From an uncultured Clostridia bacterium (GTDB lineage: Bacteria; Bacillota; Clostridia; Oscillospirales; CAG-272): a stretch of DNA of 43,444 bases. Position 1 is the stretch's first letter, and each line of letters starts with the position of its first letter. Of the stretch, positions 22,990-30,287 are shown in pieces. A program made the position numbers and the translations under genes. The notes beneath the pieces were generated by a model. The model saw only the letters and a program-made list of their open reading frames with translations. It was not told the origin of the DNA and ran no database searches. Location of the stretch: positions 1 through 43,444 of the forward strand of contig CAMOLD010000001.1 in assembly GCA_946618395.1 (NCBI GenBank), read 5' to 3'.

Positions 22990-23110
22990 GAGTTTTTTTG
23001 AATTTTTTTCAAAAAAGTAAACGGGAGCAAAAAACGGCAAAATCCGGCGGTTCTATTTTCCTTTCCGGGCGCATAACATAAAACAAAAAATCGGAAAGGC
23101 GGTATGTTTT

Positions 23111-24409
23111 GTGAAATCCGTTTTCAAGTTGATGGTATTTTTGTTATCTGGCTTGCTCTTGCTTGCGGCGCTTCCGGTCTCGGCCCTTGCGGCAGAGGAG
23201 AAGGGGATTCTTTCGCAGGGGGTATCGGTTCTCGCTTCCGGAATGGACGTTGCCGTATCCGGCATGGTGGGGAACGATATTCCGTTTTGCGCCGATGATT
23301 TTGAAAAAGGGCTGAACCTTTCCGAGGTCCGCTATCTCACCTTCAAAAGCGTCCCGTCAAGCGCCGACGGTGACCTATTGCTGGGTTCTTCGCGCATTGC
23401 GGCGGGGCAAAGCGTTTCGGCGGCAACCTTGACGGCGGTTGTCTTTCATCCGGCAAGCGAGGAGGTCGCGCAGTCTTCGTTCACCTTCACCGTCAACGGC
23501 GGAAATATTCCGCTCACCTGCCGGCTTTGCTATCGCTCGGGCGCAAATTCGGCGCCAAGCGTCGGGGTGGCTTCGGCGCTCTCCTTGAACTGCATGACCT
23601 ACCGGGACGTCGATCGTTACGGAACGCTTTGCGCTGTTGATCCGGAGGGGGATGAAGTGCGGTATGAAATCATCACGCCGCCGCAAAAGGGAAGCGTTAT
23701 GCTCACCGATCCCGCCAAGGGCACCTATGTTTACAGACCCGGCAAAGGCTATATCGGGAGCGATTCATTCACCTACGTCGCGCGGGATTCCTACGGCAAT
23801 TATAGCCGCACCGAAAAGGTCAATCTGCGCGTGGAGGCGGCAGGAACCTCCGTTCAATATGTGGATGTTTCCAAGGAGCAAACGGTATCCGCCATTGCGG
23901 TCACCTCGGCGGGCATCATGAGCGGTTCCCAGCTTGGCGGCAAATATTATTTCTATCCCGAAGAAGAGGTCAGCCGGCTCGACTTTTTGGTCATGGCAAT
24001 GAACGCCGTTGGCATTTCGGAGGTCCCGGATTGCGAAAAAACGAGCTTTGCCGATGACGAAGAAATTCCCGCAACCATGAAAGGAACTATTTCGGCGGCG
24101 GAAAAACTGGGCATTCTCTCGGTTTTCGCAAACGGCGAAGAGGAAAACCGTTTTGCGCCCAAGGAGCCGGTCACCCGCGCCGAGGCGGCAGTCATTTTGG
24201 AAAAACTGCTCAATGCCCGGCCGGTGGCAAACAGCATTCCCACCTTTTCGGATACGTTGCAAATCCCCGTTTGGGCACAGGACGCGGTTTTCACGCTGGG
24301 GTCGCTCGGAATCATGACGTCCTCCGACGGCAATGTCTCCCCGCTTGCAAAACTCACCCGCGGCACAACGGCGGAATTGCTGGCGGCGGTCATGCGTTAC
24401 CGCGCGTAA
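23111..24409 (+). CDS. Secreted surface protein with cadherin-like repeat and SLH domains
   Basis: 432 residues. GTG 23111 is the start (GGAAAGGCGG 8 bases before). Signal peptide 1-27 ends ALA|AEEK. Residues 60-150 form a beta-rich domain, 160-245 a cadherin/Ig-like domain (DPEGDEVRYEI ... YVYRPGKGYIGSDSFTY ... D), and 265-432 are three S-layer-homology repeats; the second and third are clear (EPVTRAEAAVILEKLL; VWAQDAVFTLGSLGIM ... LTRGTTAELLAAV). SLH domains anchor proteins to pyruvylated cell-wall polymers. It stands alone with its own terminator. The ligand of the beta domains is unknown. Confidence 0.88.
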   Translation: MKSVFKLMVFLLSGLLLLAALPVSALAAEEKGILSQGVSVLASGMDVAVSGMVGNDIPFCADDFEKGLNLSEVRYLTFKSVPSSADGDLLLGSSRIAAGQSVSAATLTAVVFHPASEEVAQSSFTFTVNGGNIPLTCRLCYRSGANSAPSVGVASALSLNCMTYRDVDRYGTLCAVDPEGDEVRYEIITPPQKGSVMLTDPAKGTYVYRPGKGYIGSDSFTYVARDSYGNYSRTEKVNLRVEAAGTSVQYVDVSKEQTVSAIAVTSAGIMSGSQLGGKYYFYPEEEVSRLDFLVMAMNAVGISEVPDCEKTSFADDEEIPATMKGTISAAEKLGILSVFANGEEENRFAPKEPVTRAEAAVILEKLLNARPVANSIPTFSDTLQIPVWAQDAVFTLGSLGIMTSSDGNVSPLAKLTRGTTAELLAAVMRYRA

Positions 24410-24460
24410 ATAAATAAAAAAGAATATTCCCATTGCTTTGATGGTTTGATAGAAATTTTG

Positions 24461-24505
24461 AAAAGCACACGTTTTTGCATGGCAAAACAACGTGTGCTTT
24501 TCTTT
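24461..24505 (+). terminator. Terminator after the SLH protein gene
   Basis: Long stem AAAAGCACACGTT/AACGTGTGCTTTT (24461-24473 with 24489-24501) with inner TTTGC/GCAAA pairing, followed by TCTTTTC. Confidence 0.85.
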
Positions 24506-24595
24506 TCAGTTATAACGCTTGCTTTCTAAGCAGTTGTGATTTAAGCCTGTGCCTGAAAGGAATGAGATAGCCTTCTCTTGCAAGAACTTTTTTAC

Positions 24596-24702
24596 GTGCC
24601 GAAGGCACTCATCACGTCCGAAGGACACATCACGCGCAAAGCGCTCATCACTTGCCCGCAGGGCAAACATCACTCATCGTAGCGATTTCGATCGCTACGA
24701 TG
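24596..24702. repeat. Chain of five short hairpins joined by (T/A)CATCAC spacers
   Basis: Five perfect mini-palindromes follow each other: GTGCC-GAA-GGCAC, GTCC-GAA-GGAC, GCGC-AAA-GCGC, TTGCCC-GCA-GGGCAA, and a longer CATCGTAGCGAT-TTCG-ATCGCTACGATG. They are joined by TCATCAC, ACATCAC, TCATCAC and ACATCAC(T), identical but for the first base. The stems differ in sequence but keep the form. The chain lies between the SLH gene terminator and the convergent 24717 gene, in the 307-base gap 24410-24716 that has no gene. It has no coding sense and is not a CRISPR array. Confidence 0.85.
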
Positions 24703-24716
24703 CCGCGCCTCTTTTT

Positions 24717-24974
24717 TTACTCACCATTTCGTTTTTTTCGTTCCAGCTCAATCGCGTCGGCAACAATTGCCAGCAAAACGGCAACCAAAATGGCGGCAAG
24801 GTAATCATAAAACGCCATGGACCAGGTATCAAAAGCCAGCAAAACGTCTGTCTGCCGGTCCACAAGATAGGAGATCAAAATAAAAATTCCTTCCAAAATG
24901 ACCAGCGGAAGCGTCAGCCGCAAATAGAGAAGCGCCGAGCGCCCGGGGATGTAGATAGAAAATTTTCGTTTCAT
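24717..24974 (-). CDS. Small two-pass membrane protein, unknown function
   Basis: 85 residues, ATG 24974, with GGAGG 11 bases upstream. Two membrane helices, roughly residues 15-38 and 57-75, separated by VDRQTDVLLAFDTW; a basic start (MKRKF) and a charged end (ELERKKRNGE) suggest both ends are cytoplasmic. I do not recognise a family. The end abuts the hairpin chain. Confidence 0.65.
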   Translation of the reverse strand: MKRKFSIYIPGRSALLYLRLTLPLVILEGIFILISYLVDRQTDVLLAFDTWSMAFYDYLAAILVAVLLAIVADAIELERKKRNGE

Positions 24975-25348
24975 TTGGCCGTCATCCTCCGAATATGTGA
25001 CTGTTTATGCAAAACGGAAAAAATGAATATTTTTTTCAAACTTGCAAAAAACGAGGGGTATTTTTGCTTCTACAACTCCATTTTAACGGCCGGTATGCAA
25101 AAAATCAAGTGAAAGTTTTTCCCAAATCGCCCGTTCAAAAAAATAAATATTGGAAAATTTGTATAAAAAATCCAAAAATAGAAGAAATATCCAAAAAATT
25201 GGGAGAAAAAAGAAAAAAAGACAGTTTTTTCTGTTCAAAATCGACAAAACTGCCCCTTTTTCGTTTGGATTTTCCAATTTTCCGGCGTGCTAAAATAAAG
25301 TTGTAAGCGCTCGAAAAAAGACGAAAACGCACGAAAGGAAGAAGAAAA
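24975..25348. other. AT-rich intergenic region
   Basis: 374 bases between two divergent small genes. It is very A/T rich with runs such as AAAAAAGAAAAAAAGACAG and contains one TGCTAAAAT extended -10 (25288-25296). I see no tRNA, no clear riboswitch and no good open frame. It may hold the promoters of both neighbours. Confidence 0.5.
25288..25296 (+). promoter_or_regulatory. Possible extended -10 promoter for the 25349 gene
   Basis: TGCTAAAAT; no convincing -35 at 17 bases (TTGGAT at 25265 is 20 bases away). Confidence 0.35.
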
Positions 25349-25633
25349 ATGAATACGCTTGAAAACAACAATCTTTTAATGGAAGAAACCGTGTTTTGCG
25401 AGGGGTTACAACTGCAAAACCGGTTTTGGCAGGACCTTTCCACCCGACAGTTTCATGTTTCGGTCACCTGCGGAAAAGAGTCCGCCTCTGCCGCGCTCGG
25501 GAAAGATCCGCTCTTCGCCGCCGATTGTTACCGGAAAATCCGGGACGGCGGAGTCACGCCCTGCACGCTGGAGGATATCGTCTGCGACCTGACCAAGCTG
25601 GAAAAAAACGAAAAAACGCTTTACAAAATGTGA
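25349..25633 (+). CDS. Small protein, DUF6514-like
   Basis: 94 residues; ATG 25349 behind AAAGGAAGAAG. Probably one beta-alpha unit: FHVSVTCGKESASAAL, a middle helix and the ending GGVTPCTLEDIVCDL. The VTPCTLxDxV ending is one I associate from memory with the clostridial DUF6514 family of unknown function. No membrane segment or signal. Lies upstream of nrdR, whose promoter overlaps its end, so the two are separate units. Confidence 0.6.
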   Translation: MNTLENNNLLMEETVFCEGLQLQNRFWQDLSTRQFHVSVTCGKESASAALGKDPLFAADCYRKIRDGGVTPCTLEDIVCDLTKLEKNEKTLYKM

Positions 25634-25648
25634 CAAATATGGTATAAT
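25620..25648 (+). promoter_or_regulatory. Promoter of nrdR
   Basis: TTTACA (25620-25625), 17-base spacer, TATAAT (25643-25648); the -35 overlaps the last codons of the previous gene. Confidence 0.75.
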
Positions 25649-25692
25649 CAACAGTAGAAGCCGAATCTCCAAAGAAGGGAAGGTAACAAAAC

Positions 25693-26157
25693 ATGAAATG
25701 CCCCTATTGCGGACACACCGAGGATAAGGTCATCGATTCCCGCCCCATTGAGGATGAAAGCAGCATCCGCCGCCGTCGCGAATGCCTGTTTTGCCATAAA
25801 CGGTTCACCACCTTTGAAACGGTGGAGTCCACGCAAATCATCGTCATCAAAAAAAGCGGGCAAAAGGAGCTGTTTGACCGGCAAAAATTGCTTTCCGGCG
25901 TGCTGAAAGCAACGCAAAAACGCCCGGTGGATGCCGCCCAGCTGGTGGCGGAAATCGAGGCGGAATTGCAAAACTCCTTCCGCATGGAGGTCACATCCGG
26001 CGAGCTTGGCGAAATGGTCATGAGCCGCCTCAAAGCGCTGGACGAGGTTTCCTACGTTCGCTTTGCTTCGGTCTATCGCGAGTTTAAGGACATCGACACC
26101 TTCCTGGAAGCCCTCAAAGCCCTCAAATCTCCGCGCAAAAACAACGAAAAGAAATAA
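25693..26157 (+). CDS. nrdR: Transcriptional repressor NrdR
   Basis: Represses ribonucleotide reductase genes in response to bound ATP/dATP. 154 residues with the zinc ribbon C3PYC6 ... C31LFC34 and RFTTFE, then an ATP-cone domain (about 48-140) with GELGEMVMSRLKALDEVSYVRFASVYREF. RBS GAAGGGAAGG. Its targets (nrd genes) are not in the window. Followed by a strong terminator. Confidence 0.97.
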   Translation: MKCPYCGHTEDKVIDSRPIEDESSIRRRRECLFCHKRFTTFETVESTQIIVIKKSGQKELFDRQKLLSGVLKATQKRPVDAAQLVAEIEAELQNSFRMEVTSGELGEMVMSRLKALDEVSYVRFASVYREFKDIDTFLEALKALKSPRKNNEKK

Positions 26158-26161
26158 AATC

Positions 26162-26194
26162 AAACTGCGCCCGGCAAAAAACGGGCGCAGTTTT
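26162..26194 (+). terminator. Terminator after nrdR
   Basis: Stem AAACTGCGCCCG/CGGGCGCAGTTT, 8-base loop, followed by T-rich sequence. Confidence 0.85.
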
Positions 26195-26246
26195 GCATTT
26201 TCATCCGCCAAAAGCCGCAAATATTCGATAAACGCCCCGTTTTTGC

Positions 26247-26274
26247 TTGACTTTGCCGGCGAAATGTGTATAAT
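26247..26274 (+). promoter_or_regulatory. Promoter of the aminotransferase gene
   Basis: TTGACT (26247-26252), 16-base spacer, TATAAT (26269-26274). Confidence 0.75.
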
Positions 26275-26307
26275 GAAAGTAGATTTGTTCCGCAAGGAGG
26301 ACTTTCC

Positions 26308-27492
26308 ATGAATGAAACAATGAAAAAACTCGGTTCCCATCGTTCTGCCATTCGGGAACTGTTTGAATACGGCAAACGCCGCAAGGCGGAAATTGGAGCC
26401 GAAAACGTGTTTGATTTCAGCATCGGCAACCCGAGCGTTCCGGCGCCGGAGGCTGTCAAAAAGGAGCTGATTCGCCTGTTGGAAAGCACCGACCCGGTCG
26501 CGCTCCACGGTTATACCTCCGCCCAGGGGGACCCCGGCGTGCGCACCGCGATTGCCGAATACCTCAACCGCACCTACGGGGCGGGGGTGGAGGCCAATCT
26601 CATCTATTTAACGGCGGGCGCCGCCGGCGCATTGACCGCGTCTTTAACGGCACTGCTCAATCCGGGCGACGAGGTTGTTTTGCCTGCGCCGTTTTTTCCG
26701 GAATACCGCGTGTTCGTGGAGCGCACGGGCGCCAAAGTCGTTCCCGTAGCTTGTGACGCGGCAACCTTCCAGCCCGATTATGCCGCGCTGGAATCGGCAA
26801 TCACCGAAAAGACGCGCGTTTTGCTGGTCAACTCGCCCAACAACCCCACGGGAGCAGTCATTCCCGAGGAGGGGGTCAAGAAAATTGCCGCCATTTTAAC
26901 GGCAAAACAAAAGCAATTCGGCAAGCCGATCTATCTCATTTCGGATGAACCCTACCGCGAGCTGGTTTGGGGCAATGCCAAAGTGCCGTATCTGACGCGC
27001 TACTATAACAACACGCTGGTTTGCTATTCGTTCAGCAAATCGCTGTCTCTGCCCGGCGAGCGTATCGGCTATGTGCTGGTTTCGCCCAAAGCCGAGGATG
27101 CCGGCGACGTTTATGCCGCCGTTTGCGGCGCGGGACGTGCGCTCGGGTTTGTCTGCGCGCCCAGCCTGTTCCAGTTCCTGGTTCCCAAGTGCCTGGGGCT
27201 GACCGCCGATTTCTCGGTCTATCAGAAAAACCGTGAATTGCTCACAACCGGTCTGCGCGCTTGCGGATTCACTGTTGTCGAGCCGGAGGGCGCCTTCTAT
27301 CTGTTTGTCAAATCGCCCGAGCCGGATGCAAACGCTTTTGCCGAGCGCGCCAAGGGAATGGAACTGTTGCTGGTCCCCAGCGATTCGTTCGGTTGCCCCG
27401 GATACGTGCGCGTTTCCTATTGCGTTTCCACCGCGCAAATTGAAAAATCGCTTCCGGCATTCCGGAAGCTGGCAAACTCCTACGGATTATAA
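26308..27492 (+). CDS. PLP-dependent class I/II aminotransferase
   Basis: 394 residues; ATG 26308 after AAGGAGG. Fold-type I features: DFSIGNPSVPAPEAV, the Asn in NSPNNPTGAVIPEE, SDEPYRELVW and the PLP lysine in CYSFSKSLSLPGERIGY, then the Arg in GYVRVSYCVS. It resembles aspartate-type aminotransferases. Only 41 bases separate it from aroC, so they may be co-transcribed and the enzyme might serve aromatic amino acid synthesis, but substrate is not readable from the sequence. Confidence 0.9.
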   Translation: MNETMKKLGSHRSAIRELFEYGKRRKAEIGAENVFDFSIGNPSVPAPEAVKKELIRLLESTDPVALHGYTSAQGDPGVRTAIAEYLNRTYGAGVEANLIYLTAGAAGALTASLTALLNPGDEVVLPAPFFPEYRVFVERTGAKVVPVACDAATFQPDYAALESAITEKTRVLLVNSPNNPTGAVIPEEGVKKIAAILTAKQKQFGKPIYLISDEPYRELVWGNAKVPYLTRYYNNTLVCYSFSKSLSLPGERIGYVLVSPKAEDAGDVYAAVCGAGRALGFVCAPSLFQFLVPKCLGLTADFSVYQKNRELLTTGLRACGFTVVEPEGAFYLFVKSPEPDANAFAERAKGMELLLVPSDSFGCPGYVRVSYCVSTAQIEKSLPAFRKLANSYGL

Positions 27493-27533
27493 TTCTTCCA
27501 ACAACTTTTGTAAAGAAAGGCAGGAAAAACGGG

Positions 27534-28619
27534 ATGAACAGCTTTGGAACGGCGGTAAAACTCACGCTTTTCGGCGAGAGCCACGGGGAAGAGATTGGCG
27601 CTGTGCTGGAAGGGCTTGCGCCGGGACTTACGGTGGACGAGGACTTTATCTGTCATCAGCTTTCTTTGCGCCGTCCGCACGGGGCAATCTCCACGCCGCG
27701 TGTGGAGAGCGATGATTTTCGCATCGTCAGCGGTGTGTATCAGGGCAAAACCACCGGTTCCCCCGTTTGCATCCTCATTCCCAATGCGGATACACACAGC
27801 GCCGATTATCCCTTGGGCATGGTGCGCCCCGGACATGCCGACTATACCGCCCAATGCAAATACCACGGGTTCCAGGATCCGCGCGGCGGTGGACACTTCT
27901 CCGGGCGGCTGACGGCTCCGCTGGTTGCGGCGGGCGCCATTGCCGTTTCCGCCTTGCAGGAAAACGATATCTATATCGGAACGCATATCCGCGAGCTTGC
28001 CGGGTTGGAGGACCGCCCATTTGAGGACTTGGTCGCTGATGCCGACATGCTTGGCGAAATGATGTTCCCGGTGTTGGATGAAAAAATTGCCGAGCGGATG
28101 AAGGAGGAAATCCTTGCCGCGGCAGAGGACGGAGATAGCGTTGGCGGAACGTTGGAAACGGTTGTCACAGGCGTTCCCGCTGGCGTTGGAGAACCGTGGT
28201 TTGACAGTGTAGAGAGCGTGCTTGCCCATGCATTGTTCGGCGTTCCGGCAGTCAAGGGCATCGAATTCGGCGAGGGCTTCGGCTTTGCGCGGATGCGCGG
28301 CAGCGAGGCAAACGACCCGTTGCGGATCGACGGCGGCAAGGTCACCCATCTTTCCAATCATAGCGGCGGCATCAACGGCGGCATCACCAACGGAATGCCC
28401 ATCCTGTTCCGCAGCGTCATTCGCCCAACGCCAACCATTTCGGTCCCGCAATCCAGCATTAACCTGCGCACCCTGGAAAACGAGGTGCAAAAAGGGACGG
28501 GAAGACACGATCCCGCCATCGTTCACCGCGCGCGCGTGGTGGTGGATAGCGTAACGGCGCTGGTGCTTTGCGATCTGCTCACCCAACGCTACGGCACCGA
28601 CTTTTTGGCGCAAATATAA
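27534..28619 (+). CDS. aroC: Chorismate synthase
   Basis: Last step of the shikimate pathway: EPSP to chorismate with reduced FMN. 361 residues with GESHGEEIGAVLEGL, RRPHGAISTPRVESDDF, the FMN/phosphate motif HADYTAQCKYHGFQDPRGGG and HFSGRLTAPLVAAGA, and the conserved SHSGGI-like NHSGGINGGITNG. RBS AAAGGCAGG upstream. Confidence 0.97.
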   Translation: MNSFGTAVKLTLFGESHGEEIGAVLEGLAPGLTVDEDFICHQLSLRRPHGAISTPRVESDDFRIVSGVYQGKTTGSPVCILIPNADTHSADYPLGMVRPGHADYTAQCKYHGFQDPRGGGHFSGRLTAPLVAAGAIAVSALQENDIYIGTHIRELAGLEDRPFEDLVADADMLGEMMFPVLDEKIAERMKEEILAAAEDGDSVGGTLETVVTGVPAGVGEPWFDSVESVLAHALFGVPAVKGIEFGEGFGFARMRGSEANDPLRIDGGKVTHLSNHSGGINGGITNGMPILFRSVIRPTPTISVPQSSINLRTLENEVQKGTGRHDPAIVHRARVVVDSVTALVLCDLLTQRYGTDFLAQI

Positions 28620-28637
28620 CCCCTATCAATAAAAAAG

Positions 28638-28669
28638 CCCCTTTTCCGCAGTTTTTCGGAAAAGAGGGG
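28638..28669. other. Hairpin between aroC and its main terminator
   Basis: Stem CCCCTTTTCCG/CGGAAAAGAGGGG with one unpaired base, just upstream of the larger stem at 28672-28720. Probably part of the same termination region. Confidence 0.55.
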
Positions 28670-28671
28670 AG

Positions 28672-28735
28672 CGCGAGGGGAGAAAAACACTTTTTTTAAA
28701 AAGGTTTTTCTCCCCTCGCGGTTTTCTTATTTTAC
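28672..28735. terminator. Long bidirectional terminator between aroC and the rubrerythrin gene
   Basis: A perfect 17-base stem (CGCGAGGGGAGAAAAAC at 28672-28688 with its complement at 28704-28720) plus an inner CTTTT/AAAAG, followed by GTTTTCTTATTTT. Confidence 0.9.
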
Positions 28736-28742
28736 GGTTTGA

Positions 28743-29291
28743 TTATTTCCCAAAATATCTCTTCAAAAGGCCTTCAAAAGCTCTGCCGTGGCGAGCCTCG
28801 TCTTTTGCCATTTCGTGAACGGTGTCATGAATGGCGTCCAGGTTGAGGGCTTTTGCGCGTTTGGCAAGGTCAAATTTGCCGGCGGTTGCGCCGTTCTCGG
28901 CGGCAACGCGAACTTTCAGGTTCTCTGCGGTGGAGTCGCTGAGGCACTCGCCCAGCAGTTCGGCAAATTTTGCGGCGTGTTCGGCTTCCTCAAAAGCGGC
29001 GGTTTTCCAGTATTCCGCAATTTCGGGGTAACCTTCGCGTGCGGCAACGCGGGACATTGCCAAATACATACCAACCTCGCTGCATTCTCCGTTAAAGTTT
29101 GCGCGCAGATCGTCAATGATATCGGCGGGAGCGTCTTTCGCAATTCCAACAACGTGTTCGGTTGCCCAGCTCATTTCGCCGTCAACAACCTCTTCCAGCT
29201 TTTCGCCGGGAACGCGGCAACGGGGGCATTTTTCGGGTCTGGTTTCGGATTCAATAATTTCGCCACAAATCGGGCATCTCCATTTTTTCAT
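28743..29291 (-). CDS. Reverse rubrerythrin (NADH peroxidase type)
   Basis: 182 residues. The order is reversed compared with classical rubrerythrin: an N-terminal rubredoxin-like domain (C6PIC9, C22PRC25) followed by a ferritin-like four-helix domain (about 45-180). Diiron ligands are in NFNGECSEVG, FEEAEHAAKF and DEARHGRAFEG. Such proteins detoxify H2O2 and O2 in clostridia, receiving electrons from NADH via a rubredoxin reductase. RBS AAAGGAG; own consensus promoter. Confidence 0.94.
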   Translation of the reverse strand: MKKWRCPICGEIIESETRPEKCPRCRVPGEKLEEVVDGEMSWATEHVVGIAKDAPADIIDDLRANFNGECSEVGMYLAMSRVAAREGYPEIAEYWKTAAFEEAEHAAKFAELLGECLSDSTAENLKVRVAAENGATAGKFDLAKRAKALNLDAIHDTVHEMAKDEARHGRAFEGLLKRYFGK

Positions 29292-29341
29292 GGGGTCTAT
29301 CTCCTTTTGATGTAAAATTGAGTAGCAAATTGCTTAAAAAC

Positions 29342-29370
29342 AGTATATCATATTTTTGAAAGCCTGTCAA
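29342..29370 (-). promoter_or_regulatory. Promoter of the rubrerythrin gene
   Basis: Minus strand TTGACA (29365-29370), 17-base spacer, TATACT (29342-29347), TG one base before the -10. Confidence 0.88.
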
Positions 29371-29403
29371 TCATTCCAAAAAAAATTCTTATTTATTTTT
29401 TAC

Positions 29404-29432
29404 TTGACATTTTTCGCCAAAATAGTTACAAT
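29404..29432 (+). promoter_or_regulatory. Promoter of the 44-residue protein gene
   Basis: TTGACA (29404-29409), 17-base spacer, TACAAT (29427-29432). It lies back to back with the rubrerythrin promoter. Confidence 0.85.
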
Positions 29433-29468
29433 AATAAAGAGCAATTCCAATCAAGGAGCATTACCCGT

Positions 29469-29603
29469 ATGGATAGAAGAAACAACAAACGAAATCCCTC
29501 TACGGCAGGAGCCCTCACTCCGGGCGTTATCGTAACGCTTGCGTTGGTCGGTGCTTTTGCAATTTTGCTGACCGTCGTCGCGCTTGTCCGCGGCGCCATG
29601 TAA
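29469..29603 (+). CDS. 44-residue single-pass membrane protein
   Basis: A complete tiny gene: promoter, AAGGAG 10 bases before ATG, 44 codons, TAA, and a perfect terminator. The product begins MDRRNNKRNPSTAG (basic, soluble) and continues with one hydrophobic helix, TPGVIVTLALVGAFAILLTV (18-37), ending VALVRGAM. Topology with the basic end inside is expected. It is not recognised; a tail-anchored small membrane regulator or a complex subunit is possible. Confidence 0.75.
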   Translation: MDRRNNKRNPSTAGALTPGVIVTLALVGAFAILLTVVALVRGAM

Positions 29604-29611
29604 AACATATC

Positions 29612-29642
29612 AAAAATCCCCGAACGCTGTTCGGGGATTTTT
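29612..29642 (+). terminator. Terminator after the 44-residue protein gene
   Basis: Perfect stem AAAAATCCCCGAA/TTCGGGGATTTTT with loop CGCTG. Confidence 0.92.
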
Positions 29643-29696
29643 CACATTTCAGCATCTTTTTGCATATCCTTCCATCAAAAAAGGAGGGATGGCATT

Positions 29697-30284
29697 ATGT
29701 TGGTAATCGAACCTTATCGTCGGGATCGGGCTGTTTCCTATGCGCGCGCATGGGCGCTGGGGCGCAACCCGCTTTTCTCGGATTTTACCGAGCAGGGCGG
29801 AAACTGCACCAATTTTGTTTCGCAATGTATTCTGGCAGGGAGCTGCGTTATGAACTATACCGCCGATTTCGGGTGGTATTATATTTCCCTGCAGGATCGC
29901 GCCCCGGCTTGGAGCGGCGTGCAGTATTTTTACGATTTTATGACCGGCGCTCCCGCATTTGAGCGCCGCAATGGCGGCATCGGACCTTTCGCCGTGGAAA
30001 CGGCTCCGGAAGGGGTCGAGGTCGGGGACGTTGTTCAAATTGCCGCTACGGGAACCGATTGGTCGCATACAATGATCGTCAGCGGATTTGCTGAGGACGG
30101 CGAAATCCTGGTTTGCGCCCAGTCGGTGGATTCCGTTGACCGACCGCTCTCCACATATGAATACGAGAGCATCCGTTATTTGCACGTGCTGGGTGTGCGG
30201 GTGGAGAACGACGATTCGGTCTGCTATGAATATCTGTTGCGCGGCGGAACCGACAACGTGGACAATAGCGAAGAAGAGGAGTAA
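29697..30284 (+). CDS. Amidase_6-type (NlpC/P60-like fold) amidase domain protein
   Basis: 195 residues, essentially a single putative amidase domain. YRRDRAVSYARAWALGRNP, then GGNCTNFVSQCI with the candidate nucleophile Cys37, GWYYISLQDRAPAWSGV, and WSHTMIVSGF with His124. The family is often attached to secreted cell-wall proteins, but this copy has no signal peptide. ATG 29697 follows AAGGAGG. It ends 3 bases before the convergent S1 gene. The substrate is not known. Confidence 0.88.
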   Translation: MLVIEPYRRDRAVSYARAWALGRNPLFSDFTEQGGNCTNFVSQCILAGSCVMNYTADFGWYYISLQDRAPAWSGVQYFYDFMTGAPAFERRNGGIGPFAVETAPEGVEVGDVVQIAATGTDWSHTMIVSGFAEDGEILVCAQSVDSVDRPLSTYEYESIRYLHVLGVRVENDDSVCYEYLLRGGTDNVDNSEEEE

Positions 30285-30287
30285 AGT

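Noticed and set aside
24596..24702. Hairpin chain as a CRISPR array
   Set aside because: The constant parts are only 7 bases and the variable parts are palindromes, the reverse of CRISPR repeat/spacer logic; no cas genes are present.
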